NCBI RefSeq assembly: GCF_014195505.1
Contig: NZ_JACIBV010000001.1
Coordinates: 2,480,001-2,544,000 of the forward strand
Reading direction: 5' to 3'
From: Nonomuraea dietziae
Lineage (GTDB): Bacteria; Actinomycetota; Actinomycetes; Streptosporangiales; Streptosporangiaceae
Length of the DNA stretch: 64,000 bases
The first letter of the stretch is position 1; the number at the start of each line of letters is the position of its first letter. Of this stretch, positions 41,688 through 49,969 are shown one piece after another. Below the pieces are notes generated by a model, which saw only the letters and a program-made list of their open reading frames with translations, had not been told where the DNA came from and searched no databases. Made by a program: the position numbers and the translations under genes.

Positions 41688-43063
41688 CCCTTCTGCCCGC
41701 CGATCCGCACGTCATCACCGTCGGCGCCGACCTGCTCGGTGAGGCGCTGGACGCGCAGGCCGTACCGAGGACCCCTGTCGAGTGGCGGCCACCGCTGCGG
41801 GGCACCGCCGCCGCGCTGGCGCGCGTGCTGGCCGACCCGCGCAGGAGCGCGGCCAACGAACTGGCCGTGGGCCGCCTGCTGTCGGCCAGGCCGCAGCTGG
41901 TCGGCGTACGGCCGGCCGCCGACGCGCTCGGCCTGGAAAGGGGCACCTTCCTGCACGCCGGGCCGCCGATCACCTGGGAGCGGGCCTCCGGCCCGATGCG
42001 CGGCGCGCTCATCGGCGCGGTGCTGCTGGAGGACATGGCCGCCACGGAGGAGGAGGCGCGGCGCCTGCTCGCAGGGGGCCGGGTGCGGCTCGACCCCTGC
42101 CATCACCACGGCGCGGTCGGTCCGATGGCCGGGGTGGTGAGCCCGTCCATGTGGATGTTCGAGGTGCGCGACGCCGAGCATGGCGGCACCGCCTACTGCT
42201 CGCTCAACGAGGGCCTGGGCAAGGTGCTGCGCTACGGCGCCTACGGCCCCGAGGTGCTCGAGCGGCTGCGCTGGATGGGCTCGGTGCTCGGCCCCTCGCT
42301 GCGTGACGCGCTGCGGGTCACCGGACCGATCGACCTGCGCGGGTTGATCGCCCAGGCCCTCCAGATGGGCGACGAGCTGCACAACCGCAACAGGGCGGCC
42401 ACCTCGCTGTTCCTGCGCGAGCTCGCCCCCGCCCTGGTGGAGGCCGCTCCCGCGCACGCGGCCCAGGTGCTGCGCTTCGCGGGAGGCAACGACCACTTCT
42501 TCCTCAACCCGGCCATGGCGGCGGCCAAGGTCAGCACCGACGCCGCCCGCGGCGTGCCCGGATCGTCGCTGGTCGTGGCCATGGCCCGCAACGGCACCGA
42601 CTTCGGCGTGCAGCTGTCCGGTCTGGGCGACCGCTGGTTCACCGGGCCCGCGGGCGTCCCCGACGGGCTCTACCTCGGCGCGTACGGCCCCGCCGACGCC
42701 AACCCCGACATCGGTGACTCCACCATCACCGAGACCTCCGGCCTGGGCGGCTTCGCCATGGCCGCCGCTCCGGCGATCGTGAAGTTCGTCGGTGGCGAGG
42801 TCGGCGACGCGATCACCGCCACCCGCTCGATGTACGAGATCACGCTCGCCGAGCACCCCGCCTACCAGATCCCCGGGCTCGGCTTCCGCGGCACACCCGT
42901 CGGAATCGACGTCGCGCTCGTCGCGCGGACCGGTCTGCTTCCCGTGGTCAACACCGGCATCGCGGGCAGGGTCGCGGGCACGGGCCAGGTGGGCGCGGGA
43001 CTGGTGAGCCCGCCCGCCGAGGCGTTCATTGCCGCGTTGAACGCGCTCGCATTCGATAAGTGA
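41684..43063 (+). CDS. allG: DUF1116 protein, oxamic transcarbamylase subunit AllG homologue
   Basis: 459 residues of DUF1116 (YlbE): CHHHGAVGPMAGVVSPSM, GDELHNRNRAAT, GGNDHFFLNPAMAAAK and ARNGTDFGVQLSG. The E. coli homologue is AllG. The GTG start overlaps the allF stop (GTGA). This completes a three-subunit oxamic transcarbamylase set. The carbamate kinase that would turn carbamoyl phosphate into ATP in E. coli is not in the window. Confidence 0.88.
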   Translation: MTLLPADPHVITVGADLLGEALDAQAVPRTPVEWRPPLRGTAAALARVLADPRRSAANELAVGRLLSARPQLVGVRPAADALGLERGTFLHAGPPITWERASGPMRGALIGAVLLEDMAATEEEARRLLAGGRVRLDPCHHHGAVGPMAGVVSPSMWMFEVRDAEHGGTAYCSLNEGLGKVLRYGAYGPEVLERLRWMGSVLGPSLRDALRVTGPIDLRGLIAQALQMGDELHNRNRAATSLFLRELAPALVEAAPAHAAQVLRFAGGNDHFFLNPAMAAAKVSTDAARGVPGSSLVVAMARNGTDFGVQLSGLGDRWFTGPAGVPDGLYLGAYGPADANPDIGDSTITETSGLGGFAMAAAPAIVKFVGGEVGDAITATRSMYEITLAEHPAYQIPGLGFRGTPVGIDVALVARTGLLPVVNTGIAGRVAGTGQVGAGLVSPPAEAFIAALNALAFDK

Positions 43064-43124
43064 TCTCTTTGGCATTTTCCGCGTTGCCGCAGCTCACCCT
43101 GAAGATTACCTTCCGTTGACTTAG

Positions 43125-43153
43125 GTTGATCATTCTTCGACTTCCGTTTACTA
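43125..43153 (+). promoter_or_regulatory. Possible promoter of the Ser/Thr kinase gene
   Basis: In an AT-rich spacer, TTGATC (43125-43130) and TTACTA (43148-43153) are 17 bp apart. A TTGACT at 43116 has no good partner. This leaves a leader of about 50 nt before the ATG at 43212. Confidence 0.4.
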
Positions 43154-43211
43154 ATGGCATGCCTATATCGTGTCGAACCTCGCAATTTGCGTTGGGAATG
43201 GGGGGCGGGAG

Positions 43212-45506
43212 ATGTCGGACCGCTTGCTCGGAAAGGTTCCCACCGAGGGAACCGGTGCGCCGGGGGGCGTGGAGAGTCAGGGTCGTCTGATCGGCCGCAG
43301 GTACAAGCTGCTGTCCCCTGTGGGCAGGGGCGGCATGGGCATGGTCTGGCATGCCCACGACGTGTTGCTCGACAGGCCCGTGGCGGTGAAGGAGCTGATC
43401 CTTCCCTACGGGCTCGACCACGCGGGCCTGCAGGTGGCCCACCGGCGCATGATGCGCGAGGCCCGCTCGGCCGCGCGGCTCGGCCACCCTGGGATCGTCA
43501 CCGTCCACGACGTGGTCGAGGAGGACGGGCGGCCGTGGATCGTGATGGAGCTGGTCAGGGCCTGGTCGCTGGAGCAGGCCATACGGCAGAGCGGCCCGCT
43601 GCCCGTCATCCAGGCCGCCGAGATCGGCGTCAGGGTGCTCGACGCGCTCAGGCACGCCCACGCGGCCGGAATCCTGCACCGTGACGTGAAGCCCGGCAAC
43701 GTCCTGCTGACCGCCGACCGGGTGGTCCTCACCGACTTCGGCATCGCCGCGATCGAGGGCGATGTCACGATCACGCAGACCGGGCTGCTCATGGGCTCGC
43801 CCGCCTACGTCCCGCCCGAGCGGCTGTCGGGGCAGCCCCTCACGCAGGCCGCCGACCTGTGGTCGTTCGGCGCGACGCTCTACGCCGCCGTCGAGGGCAG
43901 GCCGCCCTACGAGGGGCCCGACGCGATCGCGGTACTCGGCGCGGTGCTGACGCAGGAGCCGATCAAGCCGCAGCGGGCGGGGGCCCTGCTGCCGGTCATC
44001 GAGGGGCTGCTGCGCAAGAACCCCGCCGAGCGGATGAACGCCGCCCAGGTGGCCGAGCTGATGGAGCGGGTGCTGCGCAGCCACGGCTCCACCTCGGCGC
44101 GATCGGCGGGGCCCATCCCGACGCCCGCGGACTCCACGCCGATGCATCTGCTGCCGCCGCTCGATCCACCGTCGGGGCCGCTGCCCTCGCGGATCGTGGA
44201 GACGCCTTCGGGGCCGGTGCGGGTGCCGTACGACCCGCTGAACAGCCCTTCGGGTGCGCACGCCGAGCCGTACGCGGGGGTGGAGAGCCCTTCGGGCGCG
44301 CACCGCACCGACATGCTCTCCGCGCCCTCTACCGGTTTCGACGCCTTCGGCAGCTCCTCGGGCGGATACCCCACGGTCAGCCCCGCGGCCCGCCCCATGG
44401 GCGGCCCGACCGGCAACCCCACGGGCGCCCCGGCGGGCAGCCCGGTGGGAGGCCCGCCGGGCGGTCCGGTGGGAGGCCCGGCGGGCGGTCCGGTGGGCGG
44501 TCCGTTCGGCGGCTCGATGGGCGGTCCTGCGGGCGGCCCCACGGGAGCGCATGGTTACGACGCCCTGCGCAGCGCCTCCGACCCTCACGGCCACCGGCTG
44601 CCCAGCGGTTATGACGCCCTCCGCTCGCCCTCGGGCCCGCACGGCGCTCCCCCGCAGGCGGGCTCCCTCGAGAGCTCGCAGGGACGCGTGGGACCCCCCG
44701 CCTCGCCCGTACCGCAGCCGCAGCCGCAGCCGATCCTGCCGCTGACCGACAGCGTGCGCACGGGCCCCTCCGCGCAGTCTCCGTGGTCGCCGACCTCGGG
44801 AGAGACGACCCGCGCGACCACCCGCGACAGAGAGGACCGCTCGGCCAGGGGCCGCAGGAGGAGCTCGGGCGGCGGCGACGGCTGGCTGCACGAGGGCCGC
44901 CCGACCCCGCGCCTGGTGGTGACCGCCGTCGCGGCCGTCGGCGTGCTGACGGCCGCGATCTTGATCATCTCCTCGGGCGGCCCCTCGTCCGAGCCCGGCG
45001 TGGCGGCCTCGCCCAGCGCCTCACCGGCCGCCTCCTCTGCCCCCGTCCCCGTGCCGCTGGCGGCCGTGACGGTGCCCGAGGGGTTCAAGGAGCACGCCCC
45101 CGACGGCTTCTCCGCCGCGGTTCCCTCGGCGTGGAAGCTGAGCTCCTCCGCCGACAAGGCCGTCTTCGACGGGCCCAAGGACTCCGGCATGAAGATCACG
45201 GTGGAGCCCGCGACCCCGCAGAACGACGGCGGGCTCGCCGAACTCACCGGAAGGGAGGCCAACGGCGGCGTCGAGGGCTACCTCCGGGTGCAGCTGCAGG
45301 AGGCGAAGTACCGCGGGTGGAAGGCGGCCGACTGGGAGTACCAGTACACCCAGTCGAACGGCGTGCCCATGCAGGCCCTGACCAGGCACGTCACGCTGAC
45401 GGGACAGAGCGCCTTCACGATCACTTTCGTCGCGCCTCAGCTCCAGTGGGACGACCAGGCCAAGACCCGCGAGGTGTTCCTGAACACCTTCAGCCCCGCT
45501 TCCTAG
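43212..45506 (+). CDS. Receptor-like Ser/Thr protein kinase (PknB type)
   Basis: 764 residues. The kinase domain has the Gly loop VGRGGMG (37-43), Lys60, HRDVKPGN (156-163) and DFG (175-177). A long low-complexity linker follows (about 300-560) with runs like GGPVGGPAGGPVGGP and repeated S/P-SG-A/P-H motifs. One membrane helix (VVTAVAAVGVLTAAILIIS) precedes an extracytoplasmic domain of about 150 residues (FKEHAPDGFSAAVPSAWKLS) with no PASTA repeat. It probably senses an external signal and phosphorylates cytoplasmic targets. ATG 43212 follows a G-rich tract; GTG 43170 is an alternative. Confidence 0.92.
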   Translation: MSDRLLGKVPTEGTGAPGGVESQGRLIGRRYKLLSPVGRGGMGMVWHAHDVLLDRPVAVKELILPYGLDHAGLQVAHRRMMREARSAARLGHPGIVTVHDVVEEDGRPWIVMELVRAWSLEQAIRQSGPLPVIQAAEIGVRVLDALRHAHAAGILHRDVKPGNVLLTADRVVLTDFGIAAIEGDVTITQTGLLMGSPAYVPPERLSGQPLTQAADLWSFGATLYAAVEGRPPYEGPDAIAVLGAVLTQEPIKPQRAGALLPVIEGLLRKNPAERMNAAQVAELMERVLRSHGSTSARSAGPIPTPADSTPMHLLPPLDPPSGPLPSRIVETPSGPVRVPYDPLNSPSGAHAEPYAGVESPSGAHRTDMLSAPSTGFDAFGSSSGGYPTVSPAARPMGGPTGNPTGAPAGSPVGGPPGGPVGGPAGGPVGGPFGGSMGGPAGGPTGAHGYDALRSASDPHGHRLPSGYDALRSPSGPHGAPPQAGSLESSQGRVGPPASPVPQPQPQPILPLTDSVRTGPSAQSPWSPTSGETTRATTRDREDRSARGRRRSSGGGDGWLHEGRPTPRLVVTAVAAVGVLTAAILIISSGGPSSEPGVAASPSASPAASSAPVPVPLAAVTVPEGFKEHAPDGFSAAVPSAWKLSSSADKAVFDGPKDSGMKITVEPATPQNDGGLAELTGREANGGVEGYLRVQLQEAKYRGWKAADWEYQYTQSNGVPMQALTRHVTLTGQSAFTITFVAPQLQWDDQAKTREVFLNTFSPAS

Positions 45507-45537
45507 CCTCAGGGGGACATGGGGTACCGTCGCCGCC

Positions 45538-46353
45538 ATGAAACTGGCGAGCGTCCATTTCTATCCGGTCAAGTCCACGATGGGTCACGACGTCCCCGAG
45601 GCTGAGGTCGAGCCCTGGGGACTGAAGGACGACCGCCGATACCTGGTGGCCACCCCCGAAGGCCAGATGCTGACCGCCAGGGAGGAGCCTCGGCTGCTGA
45701 CCTGCAGGGCCGAGGTGTCCGGCGGCACGCTCACCCTCACGGGCCCGCACCGCGAGCCTCTCAGGGTGACGCCGACGGCCCTGTTGACCGAGGTGCGCGT
45801 GTGGCGCACGGAGGTGAAGCTCACCGACTGCGGCGACGAAGCGGCGGACTGGCTTTCGGCCCTGCTCGGCCGCTCGGTGCGTCTGGTGTGGCTGGACGAC
45901 CCGACTCGCCGTCCCGTCAACCCCAAGCACGGCACGCCGCAGGACCGGGTGTCGCTCGCCGACGGCTATCCCGTGCTGCTCGCCTCCACCACCTCCCTCG
46001 ACCGGCTCAACGACTGGATCGCCGAGACGGCGGTCGAGCGGGGAGAGGAGGTGCCCGCGCCGCTGCCGATGCGCAGGTTCCGCCCGAACGTGGTGGTCTC
46101 GGGCGTGGAGGAGCCGTTCGCCGAGGACGGATGGAAGCGCGTGCGCATCGGCGAGGTGGACTTCCGCGTGACCAAGCCGTGCGACAGGTGCGTGCTCACC
46201 ACGATCGACCCCGACACCCTGGAGAAGGGCAAGGAGCCGCTGCGCACGCTCGCCAAGTACCGCAGGATCGACAAGCAGCTGCTGTTCGCCGTCAACCTCA
46301 TCCCCGACGGGACCGGCGTGATCAGGATCGGCGACCCCGTCGTCCCCTCCTGA
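45538..46353 (+). CDS. MOSC domain-containing protein (YcbX-like)
   Basis: 271 residues. The N-terminal MOSC_N barrel (VHFYPVKSTMGHDVPEAEVEPW) leads to the MOSC domain with RFRPNVVVSG and the conserved Cys segment TKPCDRCVLTTIDP, the proposed molybdenum-cofactor sulfur/ligand site. YcbX-type proteins detoxify N-hydroxylated bases and analogues using Moco and a ferredoxin-like partner; here no C-terminal ferredoxin domain is present. It starts 32 bp after the kinase gene. Confidence 0.9.
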   Translation: MKLASVHFYPVKSTMGHDVPEAEVEPWGLKDDRRYLVATPEGQMLTAREEPRLLTCRAEVSGGTLTLTGPHREPLRVTPTALLTEVRVWRTEVKLTDCGDEAADWLSALLGRSVRLVWLDDPTRRPVNPKHGTPQDRVSLADGYPVLLASTTSLDRLNDWIAETAVERGEEVPAPLPMRRFRPNVVVSGVEEPFAEDGWKRVRIGEVDFRVTKPCDRCVLTTIDPDTLEKGKEPLRTLAKYRRIDKQLLFAVNLIPDGTGVIRIGDPVVPS

Positions 46354-46365
46354 CCACCCTGGGCT

Positions 46366-46527
46366 CAGAGTCCCCTGCGGCCGGTCACCCCCCTCCCGAC
46401 CCACCCCGAGGTCGCAGTCACCTACGGACGGTCGGCCTCCTCCGCCACCCCCAGACCCCCAGTCACCTTTGGGCGGTCAAACCCTCGCCACCCACCCCAG
46501 GCCCGCAGTCCCCTTTGGGCGGATGTC
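46366..46527. repeat. Four imperfect direct repeats between MOSC and MFS genes
   Basis: Units resembling CAGTCACCTTTGGGCGGTC lie at 46366 (diverged), 46415, 46460 and 46506, with a period of 45-47 bp and C-rich filler between. The last copy is only 24 bp before the MFS start. They form no strong hairpin. The spacer holds no gene. Confidence 0.6.
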
Positions 46528-46550
46528 AGGGGCTATGCGACACTTCACCG

Positions 46551-47816
46551 GTGACCACCGCCCCTGCCAAACCAGGATCGCCATCCGTCGAACGGGTGCA
46601 GCGCCGCACCCTCGCCGTCCTGTCCGCCGCGCAGATCACCGGCGGCGTCGGGGTGGCGGTGGGCCTGGCACTCAGCTCGCTGGTCGTCTTCGACCTGTCC
46701 GGGTCCGAGGCCATCAGCGGCCTCGCCGGAACGGCCACCGTGCTCGGCGCGGCGCTGCTCGCCCTGCCCGCGGCCAAGGCGGCGGGCAAGGACGGCAGGA
46801 GGGCCGGGCTCGGCCTGGCCTACGTCGCCGCGCTGACCGGATGTGTGATCTCGGTACTGGCCATCAGCATCGCCTCGTGGCCGCTGCTGCTGGCCGGACT
46901 GGTGCTGGTGGGCGGCGGCAGCGCGGGCAACCTGGCCGCGCGCTACTCAGCCACCGACCTCTCGCCTCCCGGCCACGCCGGCAGGCACCTGTCCCTGGTG
47001 GTGTGGGCGGCGACGATCGGCTCCGTCGCGGGCCCCAACCTGGCCGACCCCGCCGACCGGCTCGGCATGAGCATGGGCCTGGCGCCGACGGCGGGCCCCT
47101 TCGCCTTCGCCGCGCTGGCCTTCGCGGTGGCGCTGCTCATCGTCGTGGCGGGGCTGCGCCCCGACCCGCTCAAGCTCGCCAGGCAGCTCACCGGGACGGC
47201 CGGCGCCACCGGGGGCAGGTCGAAGACGATCAAGGACGCGTGGGGCACCCTGCGCGCCACCCCCGCCGCCCGCGCCGCGCTGCTGGCCATCGCGGTCAGT
47301 CACACCGCGATGGTGTCGGTGATGTCGATGACCCCTGTCCACCTGCGTCACGAGGGGGCGGAACTCAAGGTCATCGGCCTGGTGCTGAGCCTGCACATCG
47401 CCGGCATGTACGTGCTGTCGCCGGTGGTCGGGTGGCTGGCCGACAAGGTCGGCAAGGTGCCGGTACTGGTGCTCGGCATGGCGCTGCTGGTGGCGTCGGC
47501 GGCGCTGGCGGGTACGGCGGGCGACCGTGTCTGGCAGATCACGGCCGGCCTGACGCTGCTGGGCATCGGCTGGTCGTGCGGCCTGGTGGCGGGCTCGGCG
47601 ATGCTGTCGGAGGCGGTGGCGATCGAGCGCCGCCCCGCCGTGCAGGGCCTGTCGGACCTGCTCATGAACATCTGCGGCGCCACCGGCACCATCATCGCGG
47701 GCGCGATCGTGGGAGCGCTGTCGTACGGCGTGCTCGGCCTCGTGGTCGGCGTCATGGTCACGGCCACCGGCCTGTGGCTCGCCCTGGCCCGCCCCTCGAC
47801 GAGCACTCCCGCGTAG
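46551..47816 (+). CDS. MFS transporter
   Basis: 421 residues with about 12 membrane helices: RRTLAVLSAAQITGGVGVAV at the start, GGGSAGNLAARYSATDLSPP in the fourth-fifth helix region, and a cytosolic loop before LGTLRATPAARAALLAI-like sequence. The branch is common in actinobacteria and annotated only as MFS, so drug or metabolite efflux is a guess. The GTG at 46551 is chosen because the family start VERVQRRTLAVL lies about 12 residues further on; there is no clear ribosome site and a very short leader is possible. Confidence 0.85.
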   Translation: MTTAPAKPGSPSVERVQRRTLAVLSAAQITGGVGVAVGLALSSLVVFDLSGSEAISGLAGTATVLGAALLALPAAKAAGKDGRRAGLGLAYVAALTGCVISVLAISIASWPLLLAGLVLVGGGSAGNLAARYSATDLSPPGHAGRHLSLVVWAATIGSVAGPNLADPADRLGMSMGLAPTAGPFAFAALAFAVALLIVVAGLRPDPLKLARQLTGTAGATGGRSKTIKDAWGTLRATPAARAALLAIAVSHTAMVSVMSMTPVHLRHEGAELKVIGLVLSLHIAGMYVLSPVVGWLADKVGKVPVLVLGMALLVASAALAGTAGDRVWQITAGLTLLGIGWSCGLVAGSAMLSEAVAIERRPAVQGLSDLLMNICGATGTIIAGAIVGALSYGVLGLVVGVMVTATGLWLALARPSTSTPA

Positions 47817-47827
47817 CACCCCATCCG

Positions 47828-48015
47828 CCTACGCTCCCGGGTGAAGCCGAACCGCCGCCGCCCCGTCGCAGACCCCTCCCCAGTGACCACAGCTCCCGCC
47901 CCCTCGCGCACCTCTCCTGGATGAGCCCCATCCCCACCCCAGCCACCTAGGCTCCCGGGTGAAGCTGAACCCCCGCCGCCGTCCTGCGCAAGACCCTCCC
48001 CGGTGACCAGAGCTC
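47828..48015. repeat. 68-70-bp direct duplication in a 319-bp gene-free spacer
   Basis: Block A (47828-47895) and block B (47946-48015) both begin CCTA(C/G)GCTCCCGGGTGAAG and end GTGACCA(C/G)AGCTC, about 118 bp apart, with scattered differences. The spacer 47817-48135 separates the MFS gene from the convergent polymerase gene and shows no coding signal. Confidence 0.65.
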
Positions 48016-48135
48016 TCCACCGGCGCCCTGCGTTGCCCGGCAATCAGGGGTCGCCGTCCCGGAGCACGGCCCTCTCTGGTCAGAGCGCCGGAGGCGCGGT
48101 CTGGAAACGTCCGGCGGGAACCGCGGGCGCGGCGG

Positions 48136-49764
48136 TCACTTGGCGTCGGCGTAGCACGAGACCGTGACGGCCTCCATTGGGAAGCGCACGGGTGTCGCGC
48201 CGAACAGCAGCCTGCTCGCCTCGGCCGCGGCGGTGGCGATCGCCGCGGTCACCTGCTCGGCCTGCTCCAGCGGGCAGTGCACCATCACCTCGTCGTGCTG
48301 GAAGAACACCAGCCGCGCGGGTTCGGGCAGGAGCCCCCTCAGCACGGCCAGCAGCGCGAGCGCCCACTCGGCGGCCGTGGCCTGGACGACGAAGTTGCGG
48401 GTGAAGCGCCCCCTGTCGCGCGCCGCCCTGGCGCCGTCGGGCCCCGCGACGAGGTCCTTCCACCGCTGGGAGGGCGGCGGGCTGGTGCGGCCCAGCCACG
48501 ACCTGACGAGCTTGCCCTCCTCCCCCGCCTTGGCCGCGTCCTCCACGAAGCGGTAGGCCAGAGGGAAGCGCTCGCGCATCACGGCCAGCAGCTTGGGCGC
48601 GTCGCCGCTGGTGCCGCCGTACATCGCCGACAGCATCGCGATCTTGGCGTGGTCGCGCTCGCCCCCGAACGCCTTGGCCAGCGCGGAGTAGAGGTCGATC
48701 TCGCCCGCCGCCCTGGCCAGGCCGCGGTCCCCCGCCATGGCGGCGAGCACCCTGGGCTCCAGTTGCGCCGCGTCGGCGACGATCAGCGCCCAGCCCTCGT
48801 CGGCCACCACCACCCTGCGCATCATCTTGTGGATCTGCAGCGCGCCTCCTCCGCTGGTGGCCCACCGCCCCGACACGACGCCGCCCACGACGTACTCGGC
48901 CCTGAACCTGCCCTCGCGCACCCACTGGTCGGCCCACGCCCAGCCGTGGAAGCTGTAGAGCCTGGCCAGCTCCTTGTAGGCCAGCAGCGGCCCGACGGCG
49001 GGGTGCTCGATCTGCTTGAGCTCACCGGACCTGGTCGTCTTCAGCGCCACCCCCGCCCCCTTGAACGCCTTGACCAGCTGCTGCACGGAGTCGGGGTTGA
49101 CGGGGTGGCCGAAGGCGGCCGTCACCTGGTCGGCGAGCGCCTGGAGCTTGGCCGGCCGCATGCCGTGCACGGGCCTCGGGCCGAGCAGCTCGGTGAGCAG
49201 CTCGTCGTGAATGTCTCTGCGCCACGGCATGCCGTCGTGGCCCATCTCGGCCGCCACCAGCGCCCCTGCCGACTCGGCGGCCACCAGCAGCCTGAACCTG
49301 CCGGGGTCGGGCAGCGCCTCGATCCTGGCGAGCTGGTCGCGCAGCACCTCGGCCAGCGCGTCGGCGCCGAGCTCGGCCCGTTCGGGCTCGAACAGCGTGT
49401 CCTGCCGCGCGGCGGGGCCGGCGCCCTCGTCGTCGGGCACCGGCAGCCCGTGCAGCCTGGCGTGGGCGGCCTCGGCCGAGCGCGCCTCGCCGTAGCGACC
49501 CTCATGGGCCAGCAGCAGCCCCTCGGTGAGGGCCAGGTCGTGGCAGCGCGACACCCGCACGCCCGCTGCCAGCAGGCCGGGGTAGAGGTGGCGCGCGTCG
49601 GCGAAGACCCAGCGCGGCCTGTCCTCCTCCATCTCGCGGACGGCGCGCACGAGGTCGTCGACCCTGCGGAGCTCGCCCCCGACGGGGAGAAGGGAGCCGC
49701 CCCCTGAGGGGTCGGAGGTCAGCGCGACGTACACGCCTTCCAGCCTGCCAGGCCTTACCGACAT
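48136..49764 (-). CDS. Family A DNA polymerase-like protein with degenerate 3'-5' exonuclease domain
   Basis: 542 residues, much shorter than Pol I. The C-terminal half holds the polymerase motifs: motif A DAAQLEPR (331-338), motif B KIAMLSAMYGG (374-384), motif C QHDEV (489-493), and SGRWATSGGGALQ at the template region. The N-terminal part corresponds to the exonuclease-like region, and no 5'-nuclease domain exists. These actinobacterial proteins are annotated as bifunctional 3'-5' exonuclease/DNA polymerase; repair or lesion synthesis is likely. ATG 49764 follows GGGGAA; a longer start at 49791 would lie in the upstream tandem repeat. Confidence 0.88.
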   Translation of the reverse strand: MSVRPGRLEGVYVALTSDPSGGGSLLPVGGELRRVDDLVRAVREMEEDRPRWVFADARHLYPGLLAAGVRVSRCHDLALTEGLLLAHEGRYGEARSAEAAHARLHGLPVPDDEGAGPAARQDTLFEPERAELGADALAEVLRDQLARIEALPDPGRFRLLVAAESAGALVAAEMGHDGMPWRRDIHDELLTELLGPRPVHGMRPAKLQALADQVTAAFGHPVNPDSVQQLVKAFKGAGVALKTTRSGELKQIEHPAVGPLLAYKELARLYSFHGWAWADQWVREGRFRAEYVVGGVVSGRWATSGGGALQIHKMMRRVVVADEGWALIVADAAQLEPRVLAAMAGDRGLARAAGEIDLYSALAKAFGGERDHAKIAMLSAMYGGTSGDAPKLLAVMRERFPLAYRFVEDAAKAGEEGKLVRSWLGRTSPPPSQRWKDLVAGPDGARAARDRGRFTRNFVVQATAAEWALALLAVLRGLLPEPARLVFFQHDEVMVHCPLEQAEQVTAAIATAAAEASRLLFGATPVRFPMEAVTVSCYADAK

Positions 49765-49770
49765 TTCCCC

Positions 49771-49966
49771 GGCGGGCCCGCGCCGGAGCACCCGGTCGGC
49801 CCGCGCCGGAGCACCCGGTCGGCCCGCGCCGGAGAAGCCGGTGAGCCCGCGCCGGAAAACCCGACGGCGCCCGCGCTGGAGAACCCTGTGGCGCCCGCGC
49901 CAGGGAATCCGGTGGCGGCCGCACCAGGGAACCCGACGGTGCCCGCGGGGAACCCCGGTGGCGCCC
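49771..49966. repeat. About nine tandem 22-27-bp repeats upstream of the polymerase gene
   Basis: Units such as GGCCCGCGCCGGAGCACC, AGCCCGCGCCGGAAAACC and GCGCCCGCGCCAGGGAATCC follow each other with a 22-24-bp period (first unit 27), becoming more diverged to the right. They fill nearly all of the 205 bp between the phosphoesterase stop and the polymerase ATG on the minus strand, so they lie in the polymerase leader or promoter. Not CRISPR: no distinct spacers. Confidence 0.75.
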
Positions 49967-49969
49967 GCG

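Noticed and set aside
48136..49764. Main DNA polymerase I
   Set aside because: Lacks the 5'-nuclease domain and is far too short; it is the small family-A paralogue.
49771..49966. CRISPR array
   Set aside because: Units abut each other with no spacers and no cas genes are present.
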